A stretch of DNA of 13,669 nt from the NCBI GenBank assembly GCA_964537505.1, contig CAZICK010000096.1, positions 1-13,669 of the forward strand, read 5' to 3'. Positions 9,701-13,669 of this stretch are shown one piece after another (position 1 is the stretch's first letter; every line of letters begins with the position of its first letter). Both the position numbers and the translations under genes were made by a program. The notes under the pieces are model-generated. The model saw only the letters and a list, made by a program, of their open reading frames with translations. It ran no database searches and was not told the origin of the DNA. Origin of the DNA: DAINBT01 sp036732785. Its GTDB lineage: Bacteria; Planctomycetota; Phycisphaerae; Sedimentisphaerales; SM23-30.

Positions 9701-10034
9701 GTAGTTCCGGGCCTATGGTGGTACTATAGGCGCCATAACCGGCGGTTAGCCCGCCTTTGACAAGGGTGGTGCCTCCGCGCATATACCAAATCCAGACATC
9801 GTCGAGCACGGCCCAATTGCCCCCGTCTTTGAGATGTCCATACGTGACCGGATCATCGTTGTATATGTACTCAAGCGTCCCCTGAGTCCCGATCGGATTT
9901 ATTTCGCCGTGTCCTTCCATGTTGGACTGGCCTGCCATAATAAATATCCGCACCGGACCGCCATCGGCCGACATCGCCCAAAAACCGCCAAGCAACGCCA
10001 CGGCCACAATTGTCAAAACATTTCTTTTACACAT
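6711..10034 (-). CDS. Secreted SASA-family carbohydrate O-acetylesterase with Fn3, dockerin and LamG domains
   Basis: Complete 1107-residue exported enzyme. Signal peptide about 1-23 (MCKRNVLTIVAVA...). SASA (sialate O-acetylesterase-like, SGNH hydrolase) domain 28-310: nucleophile Ser37 in MAGQSNMEG, WHQGWND at 196-202, and probable catalytic His292 in DQGYHWNRNAETYYLIG. Three Fn3-like repeats follow at about 325-423, 424-521 and 522-617. Next is the shared beta-sandwich module 619-832 with two conserved cysteines, then a dockerin-type pair 839-897 (DTNLDGRINLVDFAQLATYWL; second repeat ends LILGGNWL), and a LamG/concanavalin-like domain from 901 to the end (HWKFDESS...DDVRIYDNALSEEEI). The family removes acetyl groups from sugars; the acetylated substrate is not determinable. 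No PEP-CTERM anchor or lipobox, so probably released or held by the dockerin. Start: the ATG at 10034 has AGGAG 10 nt upstream; the in-frame ATG at 10043 lies 1 nt after AGGAG and is rejected. Confidence 0.9.
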   Translation of the reverse strand: MCKRNVLTIVAVALLGGFWAMSADGGPVRIFIMAGQSNMEGHGEINPIGTQGTLEYIYNDDPVTYGHLKDGGNWAVLDDVWIWYMRGGTTLVKGGLTAGYGAYSTTIGPELQFGHVMGGFYGDQVLLIKTAWGGKSLAVDFRPPSSGWSVNPPVAEGDQGYYYQEMMNFVADVQANIGTYFPGYSGQGYEIIGFAWHQGWNDRVTPSYAAEYEQNMENFIKDVRFDLARPDMPFVIATTGMDGNPDYSEVELAQLAMENYVTYPEFEGNVTVIDTQNLWRPVAESPADQGYHWNRNAETYYLIGDAIAGDMTTMIDPNPPVDTTAPTPNPMTWSSVPASASASSITMTATLATDDLNGVLYKFTCTAGGGHDSGWQASNTYTDTGLLPETQYTYTVRARDTSAAQNTTAASAAASATTDEDHSPPTPNPATFASLPAWVSSSQITMTATTGIDDSAPIAYYFDETSGNPGGTDSGWVTNPVYNDTGLAPETQYTYTVRMRDPWLNTGTASSPASATTPEANPPTPNPATFASPPAAVNDTQITMTATTGDDETGPVEYFFDETSGNPGATDSGWTTNPVYNDKGLSPETQYTYTVRMRDSIPNTGTASAPASATTYPSGSVTVTMPNSGFELIYKPGQTVITGVLSTDAWNQGVGPDCPIDSGSGTYNFSDATSGTVADIAGWLGYDRDGWIALGGTYSRDETTGNLQGSVASQGPITGAHCYLANGGSWGNPAGGLITSDTSLGNIQNNSTYTLSMYASGSATPVALKLLADGVVVTPTYSSDPTLSGVQEFFRTYNAADLASYVGQALTIVCGVDRNASGTQTKMDDVSLTYYELPGWGDTNLDGRINLVDFAQLATYWLEIDCNAGNDFCSGADINEADGVGLDDLLILGGNWLKGVPRLMAHWKFDESSGTVASDSIGGNDGTLNGDPTWWPNDGRIGGAMEFDGVGDYVEVAGYKGISGSDPRTVTAWVKVESTGSTFSIVRWGTLASNGGLWSNVVNAAGNLRAAVVGGSVVGDTVINDNTWHHVAIVLPDKGNVKVEDILLYVDGEQEDTTISLGSQTIDTAVGMNVLISLDGSVGLLDDVRIYDNALSEEEIGALAGVL
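8237..9066 (-). repeat. Three tandem Fn3-coding repeats in gene 2
   Basis: Three consecutive units of about 98-101 codons, each opening with a TPNP motif and containing a near-invariant ETQYTYTVR segment. At DNA level the segment reading ACCGTGTAGG on the plus strand recurs at 8251, 8545 and 8848 (spacings 294 and 303). Units two and three are much closer to each other than to unit one. The same unit occurs once in gene 3 after its SASA domain. Confidence 0.75.
9100..9930 (-). repeat. Inverted-repeat arm 1: SASA coding block of gene 2
   Basis: Reverse complement of this block aligns without gaps to about 12226-13060 on the plus strand (SASA block of gene 3). In the first 245 bases compared by eye about 22 differ (roughly 91 % identity), most at third codon positions. 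Identity drops sharply upstream of the GQSNM codons. Confidence 0.75.
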
Positions 10035-10044
10035 AATAGTCATA

Positions 10045-10049
10045 CTCCT
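10045..10049 (-). promoter_or_regulatory. Ribosome binding site of gene 2
   Basis: AGGAG on the minus strand, 10 nt from the ATG at 10034 and 1 nt from the ATG at 10043. The spacing and the conserved Met-Cys N-terminus of all three genes decide for 10034. Confidence 0.6.
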
Positions 10050-10123
10050 GATAAGATGATAAAAATTATTGACGCTGACGCCTTTATTGGGATACTTTTC
10101 AGACCGACACTGGCGCCAGACGG

Positions 10124-10178
10124 GTACTTTTCCTCTCTTGCTTGCTCAATTTCTCGACAACTTTGCAGATCAACACAC
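10124..10178 (-). promoter_or_regulatory. Conserved 5' leader block of gene 2
   Basis: Gap-free counterpart of 6171-6225 ahead of gene 1, about 84 % identical with only transition differences. A short in-frame reading (VVEKLSKQERKST, then a stop) is partly preserved in gene 1's leader, but the start codon is not, so an encoded leader peptide is unlikely. The leader downstream of this block differs between the two genes. Confidence 0.5.
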
Positions 10179-10223
10179 CTTTAGGATCGAATGTGACACA
10201 CGACCCTGTCCTCATTTTATCCG

Positions 10224-10252
10224 ATTATATCTCCAATTGCAACGTTTTTCCA
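10224..10252 (-). promoter_or_regulatory. Sigma-70-type promoter of gene 2
   Basis: Minus-strand TGGAAA (10252-10247), 17 nt, then TATAAT (10229-10224). The hexamers and spacing are the same as in gene 1's promoter, and the spacer again contains TTGCAATT followed by GAG. The expected transcription start is near 10217, leaving an untranslated leader of about 183 nt. Confidence 0.6.
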
Positions 10253-10616
10253 CCTCAAATCCAGCCGAATTTTACGCTATTATACACTTTTTAGCGGGTA
10301 TCTGAGTTTTTGTGGCAAAGTTACGGTATTGAGGGGCAATGTGAATCTTACGGTCGTAACTCCTGTAACGATAGCATATTATGGCAAAATAGCAAAAACC
10401 GCCCCAACCCCCGTCAACCAAATTACTTCCATATTAGACGCTTAGCTGTACTGCTACATCCACGAAACGACATGCAATTTGAATCACTCGTGCCGTAATA
10501 CGGACACCGTAACAAGAAAATGCCCGGTCGATAAACCGGCACACTCCCGAATTCCACGTGGAAGCCAAGCAACACCAATGAGTTATGCCATTTGTTGAAA
10601 AATAATAAAAAAAGGC
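10253..10616. other. Unassigned spacer between divergent promoters of genes 2 and 3
   Basis: About 360 bp with no credible coding frame in either direction. It contains short symmetric sites: CGCTA/TAGCG around a 12-nt loop near 10276-10297, the interrupted palindrome CCGTA-A-TACGG at 10493-10503, CCGGT/ACCGG at 10524-10539, and the perfect palindrome at 10552-10563. Nothing else is recognised. Confidence 0.5.
10552..10563. promoter_or_regulatory. Perfect 12-bp palindrome, possible operator
   Basis: TTCCACGTGGAA is fully self-complementary and lies 53 bp upstream of the proposed -35 of the gene 3 promoter, in the control region shared with gene 2. Such symmetry fits a dimeric regulator site, but one occurrence of a 12-mer is weak evidence. 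Confidence 0.25.
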
Positions 10617-10644
10617 TTGCAAAAGAAATGTGATTTGCTAACAT
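10617..10644 (+). promoter_or_regulatory. Probable promoter for gene 3 (extended -10)
   Basis: TTGCAA at 10617-10622, a 16-nt spacer ending in TGC, then TAACAT at 10639-10644, giving an extended -10 form (TGC-TAACAT). It lies in an AT-rich stretch after a long poly-A. It would give a leader of about 325 nt before gene 3 and would also transcribe the possible small ORF at 10672. It does not resemble the shared promoter of genes 1 and 2. Confidence 0.4.
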
Positions 10645-10671
10645 GCCGTTAACGAAGACTAATGGAGGTTT

Positions 10672-10887
10672 GTGGATACTTTTATAATCTTCATATCTTC
10701 GTATCTTCGTATCTTCGTATGCGATGGAGGCACGATAGTGATTGATATGAGTCAGATGCTGTTCGGCGTGAGGTCTGTTAAGCTGCCTGTCACCACAGGA
10801 TTGAATGGGGCGTTATTCAGCAGTGGGTTCTTCTGCAACAAACAGTTGCACTGCGCCAACATCAAATCGAGTACGGAATGGGTTTAG
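10672..10887 (+). CDS. Possible small ORF in the gene 3 leader
   Basis: A GTG at 10672 preceded by GGAGG (10664-10668, only 3 nt away) opens a 71-codon frame ending in TAG at 10885-10887. An internal GTG at 10738 has GGAGG (10726-10730) at an ideal 7 nt and would give 49 codons (MIDMSQMLFGVRSVKLP...). The longer form would have a hydrophobic N-terminus, but that part is encoded by the 8-bp tandem repeat at 10694. It stops 90 nt before gene 3, in the same direction and between gene 3 and its candidate promoter, so it could be a leader peptide or an unrelated small protein. No family recognised. Confidence 0.27.
   Translation: MDTFIIFISSYLRIFVCDGGTIVIDMSQMLFGVRSVKLPVTTGLNGALFSSGFFCNKQLHCANIKSSTEWV
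10694..10720 (+). repeat. 8-bp tandem repeat (TATCTTCG, 3.4 copies)
   Basis: TATCTTCG at 10694, 10702 and 10710, followed by a partial TAT. Copies are perfect, which suggests recent slippage. Because 8 is not a multiple of three, copy-number change would shift the frame starting at 10672 but not the one starting at 10738. Confidence 0.8.
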
Positions 10888-10911
10888 CAATGTTAATGTA
10901 TATGAAAATTT

Positions 10912-10936
10912 CACACGTCCTCAACGTGTGTTGAGG
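10912..10936 (+). promoter_or_regulatory. Two overlapping, mutually exclusive hairpins ahead of gene 3
   Basis: Hairpin A: CACACGT (10912-10918), loop of 5, ACGTGTG (10924-10930). Hairpin B: CCTCAAC (10919-10925), loop of 4, GTTGAGG (10930-10936). Both stems are perfect 7-bp pairs and share bases, so only one can form at a time. They end 27 nt before the ribosome binding site of gene 3, where an RNA switch or protein-controlled leader would act. No known riboswitch consensus is recognised. Confidence 0.4.
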
Positions 10937-10963
10937 GCACAATGATTCTTATTACTTTTTAGT

Positions 10964-10971
10964 AAAGGAGG
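10964..10971 (+). promoter_or_regulatory. Ribosome binding site of gene 3
   Basis: AAAGGAGG, 6 nt before the ATG at 10978. The preceding bases form a small stem (TTACT 10952-10956, four T, AGTAA 10961-10965) that touches the site. An in-frame-looking ATG at 10973 is only 1 nt away and is not used, the same pattern as genes 1 and 2. Confidence 0.75.
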
Positions 10972-10977
10972 TATGTT

Positions 10978-13669
10978 ATGTGTAGAAAAAATGTTTTGAC
11001 AATTGTAGCCGTGGCGGTGTTCGCCATGGCGGGTATGGCCGATGCGGTGTTGATCAGTGTGAACATCGACACCACATCAAGGACACAGAGTACGCTAGAT
11101 GGTCCCATTTGGGGCACTGGCGGCAGTGATGTTGGCACAACGTGGAATCAGTCTTTGGGCACACCTGTATCAGGGACCAACTTGCTGAACTCCACTGGCG
11201 CTGCCACCACCGTGGACTTTACGTGTAATGGCGGCTGGCTGAGCGCTTGGGGCACCCCTAACCTTACTCTACTGACAGGTGCCATATTTAATTGGACTCC
11301 AACCGATGAATATACCCTGACTATCAGCGGTCTGACCAGCGGCGTGAAGTACGACGTGTACATGGCCAGCTTTCATCCTAATGAGAATGGAAGCAGAGTC
11401 TTGATCTCGACCAGCAACACGACGAGTACCGTGGGAACACAGATTGCTGATAATGGCGGAGGCGGTGGAAACAGCTCAACGTGGGTTCGGGGAACAAACT
11501 TTGTGGTCTTCGAAGACGTCGAGCCGAATGGCAGCAATGAAATCATCTTCACACTAGACAGCGACTGGACCATCGATTACAGCAAAAGAGCTTACCTAAA
11601 TGGCTTCCAGATCGCCACCGCCGGTACCGCACCGGTTCCCCCTGGCCCGGCCAGTAACCCAAACCCGCACGATGGCGCCGTAGGTCTCCCCCCCAGTACA
11701 GACTTGAGCTGGACCGCCGGGGTTGGTTCGAGTTCTAGTGACGTTTACTTTGGCACGGACTCGACTCCGGATAGTGGCGAATTCAAGGGCAATCAAACCC
11801 CAACCACTTACGATCCGGGTACATTGGGTCAAGGCACCTACTACTGGCGTATCGACGAAGTCAACAACGACGGTACCACTACCGGCACGGTCTGGAGCTT
11901 CACCGTCGGCCCGCCTGGTAAAGCCCTTCGCCCGATGCCCTGCGATGATATGACAGCGGTTGCGGTCAATGCGGACTTAGCCTGGACCGAAGGTGAGAAC
12001 GCCGCTTCCAGTAACGTTTACTTCGGTACAGACTCGACTCCCGATAGTAGCGAATTCAAGGGCAATCAAACCCCAACCACTTACGATCCGGGAACCCTCA
12101 CTGCCGAGACGACCTACTACTGGCGTATCGATCAGGTCAACGCTCAGGGCACCACCACCGGAGATGTATGGACCTTTACCACCCACAAAGACAGTGCCGG
12201 CACCGTGAAGGTTTTCATCTTGGCCGGCCAGTCAAATATGGAAGGACATGGCGAAATAAATCCGATCGGAACTCAAGGAACGCTTGAGTACATATATAAC
12301 CATGATCCAGTCACATACGGGCATCTCAAAGACGGCGGCAATTGGGCCGTGCTAGACGATGTCTGGATTTGGTATATGCGTGGAGGCACCACCCTTGTCA
12401 AAGGCGGGCTCACGGCCGGTTACGGCGCCTATAGTACCACTATAGGACCGGAACTGCAGTTCGGGCATTCCATGGGTGATTTTTATGGCGAACAAGTCCT
12501 TCTCATCAAGACCGCATGGGGCGGAAAGAGCCTGGGTGTTGACTTTCGTCCGCCAACCTCTGGTTGGGAAATCATTCCGCCTGTCGCCGAGGGCGATGAT
12601 GGCTATTATTACCAGGAAATGCTCGACTTTGTAGTCGATGCCATGACCAACATAGGAACCTACTTCCCAACTTACAGTGGCCAGGGCTACGAGATAGCCG
12701 GATTCGGTTGGCACCAGGGCTGGAATGACCGTGTCACCCCAAATCTCGCTGCCGAATACGAACAGAACATGGAAAACTTCATCAAGGATGTCCGTGCATC
12801 CCTGGGTGTACCCGATATGCCATTTGTCATTGCAACAACTGGAATGGACGGAAACCCCGATTACAGTGAGGTAGAACTGGCGCAACTGGCAATGGAAAAC
12901 TATACCACATATCCCGAATTCGAAGGCAATGTGGCCGTCGTTGACACCCAGAACTTCTGGCGTCCGGTGGCGGAGTCGCCAGCCGACCAGGGTTATCACT
13001 GGAACCGCAACGCCGAGAGCTATTACCTGATAGGCAACGCCATGGCTGACGAAATGATGGACCTGATAGATTTAATTGATGACACTGCGCCGACACCTAA
13101 TCCTGCGACGTTTGCCTCGGCTCCCGCCGCGGTAAGCAGTACACAGATTACGATGACGGCAACAACAGGTACCGATGCTTCTGGCCCGGTTGAGTACTAT
13201 TTCGAGGAAACCACCGGTCATTCCGGCGGAACAGACAGCGGCTGGGTAACCAACCCTGTCTATAACGATACGGGACTCTCCGCCAGTACTCAGTACACCT
13301 ATACGGTGGAGATGCGTGATGCCCTGTTGAACACAGGCGCCGCATCAAGCCCGGCCAATGCGACAACTTATCCTGCTGGTGGCGGCACAGTCACCGTGCC
13401 GAACTGCAATTTTGAAACGATCTACAAACCGGATTCGACTACGATCACCGGGACCTTATCAAGCGGCGGCTGGACGCAGGGCGTAGGACCCGATTGCCCA
13501 ATAGATGTCGGACAGTATAACTTTTCCGACCAAACCTCCGGCACCCTGGCCGATATCCCCGGATGGCTCGGATACGACAGGGACGGCTGGATCTATTGGG
13601 GCGGCACGTATGGCCGGGACCAGGCTACTGGAAACCTTCAGGGTTCCGTATCAACTGGAAACAACCATA
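10978..13669 (+). CDS. Secreted SASA-family O-acetylesterase, second paralogue (C-terminus beyond window)
   Basis: Frame open from the ATG at 10978 to the right edge, 897 codons, no stop. Signal peptide about 1-23 (MCRKNVLTIVAVAVF...ADA). Residues 24-218 form an unrecognised beta-rich domain. Two closely similar Fn3-like repeats (about 222-402) follow, each with DVYFGTD/NVYFGTD, TPTTYDPGTL and TYYWRID. SASA domain about 410-690: nucleophile Ser419 in LAGQSNMEG, KTAWGG 511-516, WHQGWND 578-584, probable catalytic His674 in DQGYHWN; the Ser-to-His distance (255) equals that of gene 2. Then one Fn3 repeat (from about 702) and the start of the shared beta-sandwich module (VTVPNCNFETIYKP...). The SASA region matches gene 2 almost residue for residue; the N-terminal half is unrelated to gene 2. 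Ribosome binding site AAAGGAGG at 6 nt fixes the start. Likely role: deacetylation of an external acetylated glycan; substrate unknown. Confidence 0.9.
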   Translation, partial: MCRKNVLTIVAVAVFAMAGMADAVLISVNIDTTSRTQSTLDGPIWGTGGSDVGTTWNQSLGTPVSGTNLLNSTGAATTVDFTCNGGWLSAWGTPNLTLLTGAIFNWTPTDEYTLTISGLTSGVKYDVYMASFHPNENGSRVLISTSNTTSTVGTQIADNGGGGGNSSTWVRGTNFVVFEDVEPNGSNEIIFTLDSDWTIDYSKRAYLNGFQIATAGTAPVPPGPASNPNPHDGAVGLPPSTDLSWTAGVGSSSSDVYFGTDSTPDSGEFKGNQTPTTYDPGTLGQGTYYWRIDEVNNDGTTTGTVWSFTVGPPGKALRPMPCDDMTAVAVNADLAWTEGENAASSNVYFGTDSTPDSSEFKGNQTPTTYDPGTLTAETTYYWRIDQVNAQGTTTGDVWTFTTHKDSAGTVKVFILAGQSNMEGHGEINPIGTQGTLEYIYNHDPVTYGHLKDGGNWAVLDDVWIWYMRGGTTLVKGGLTAGYGAYSTTIGPELQFGHSMGDFYGEQVLLIKTAWGGKSLGVDFRPPTSGWEIIPPVAEGDDGYYYQEMLDFVVDAMTNIGTYFPTYSGQGYEIAGFGWHQGWNDRVTPNLAAEYEQNMENFIKDVRASLGVPDMPFVIATTGMDGNPDYSEVELAQLAMENYTTYPEFEGNVAVVDTQNFWRPVAESPADQGYHWNRNAESYYLIGNAMADEMMDLIDLIDDTAPTPNPATFASAPAAVSSTQITMTATTGTDASGPVEYYFEETTGHSGGTDSGWVTNPVYNDTGLSASTQYTYTVEMRDALLNTGAASSPANATTYPAGGGTVTVPNCNFETIYKPDSTTITGTLSSGGWTQGVGPDCPIDVGQYNFSDQTSGTLADIPGWLGYDRDGWIYWGGTYGRDQATGNLQGSVSTGNNH
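11758..11819 (+). repeat. 62-bp near-identical internal repeat, first copy (Fn3 of gene 3)
   Basis: Matches 12031-12092 at 60 of 62 positions, offset 273 bp (91 codons, one Fn3 unit). The surrounding Fn3 sequence is clearly more diverged than this core, which suggests recent duplication with local gene conversion. Confidence 0.85.
12031..12092 (+). repeat. 62-bp near-identical internal repeat, second copy (Fn3 of gene 3)
   Basis: Second copy of 11758-11819, encoding DSTPDSSEFKGNQTPTTYDP. Only two bases differ, one of them changing Gly to Ser. Confidence 0.85.
12226..13060 (+). repeat. Inverted-repeat arm 2: SASA coding block of gene 3
   Basis: Partner of 9100-9930 in opposite orientation, separated by about 2.3 kb. 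The pair of similar arms could recombine to invert the segment containing both gene starts and the shared control region, and it may confuse short-read assembly. Confidence 0.75.

Noticed and set aside
10978..11046. Lipoprotein signal, because of the cysteine at residue 2
   Set aside because: A lipobox needs the cysteine after the hydrophobic stretch; here it is before it in all three proteins.
12352..12999. Minus-strand open frame of 215 codons
   Set aside because: Antisense of the SASA domain of gene 3. A similar shadow exists opposite gene 2 because the two DNA blocks are near-identical.

Overview
The window looks like part of a metagenome scaffold from an anaerobic, polysaccharide-degrading member of the Planctomycetota, most likely class Phycisphaerae (Sedimentisphaerales-like). 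The grounds are giant exported multidomain proteins that combine dockerin-type repeats, lamin-tail domains, a CotH kinase domain, SASA-type sialate/carbohydrate O-acetylesterase domains, LamG and fibronectin-III-like repeats. This is a family-level inference from protein style; no marker gene is present.

Layout. Gene 1 (1-6124, minus; C-terminus beyond the left edge) encodes a CotH/lamin-tail protein. It is interrupted by 100 Ns (1592-1691) flanked by identical 55-bp copies, which is almost certainly an unmerged assembly overlap. Removing the Ns and one copy restores an open frame from 6124 to base 1 (at least 1989 residues). Gene 2 (6711-10034, minus) encodes a complete 1107-residue SASA esterase with three Fn3 repeats, a beta-sandwich module, a dockerin and a C-terminal LamG domain. 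Gene 3 (10978 to the right edge, plus) is divergent from gene 2, open to the end of the window (897 residues, partial), and carries a second SASA domain nearly identical to that of gene 2 in a different architecture.

The three genes are linked in three ways. All begin with the same signal peptide (MC-x-K/R-N-x-LT-x-VAVA). All carry the same uncharacterised module of about 210-220 residues, N-terminal in gene 1, internal in gene 2 and following SASA-Fn3 in gene 3. Genes 1 and 2 also share a promoter (TGGAAA-17-TATAAT) and a 55-nt leader block, so they probably respond to the same signal. The likely joint role is binding and deacetylating an external polysaccharide; the substrate is not shown by the sequence.

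The two longer non-coding stretches are not featureless. The 6125-6710 interval holds gene 1's promoter and leader and a 116-bp compound inverted repeat. The 10035-10977 interval holds divergent promoters, a perfect 12-bp palindrome, an 8-bp tandem repeat inside a possible small ORF, and two mutually exclusive 7-bp hairpins just ahead of gene 3. No tRNA, rRNA, CRISPR array or recognisable mobile element was seen.
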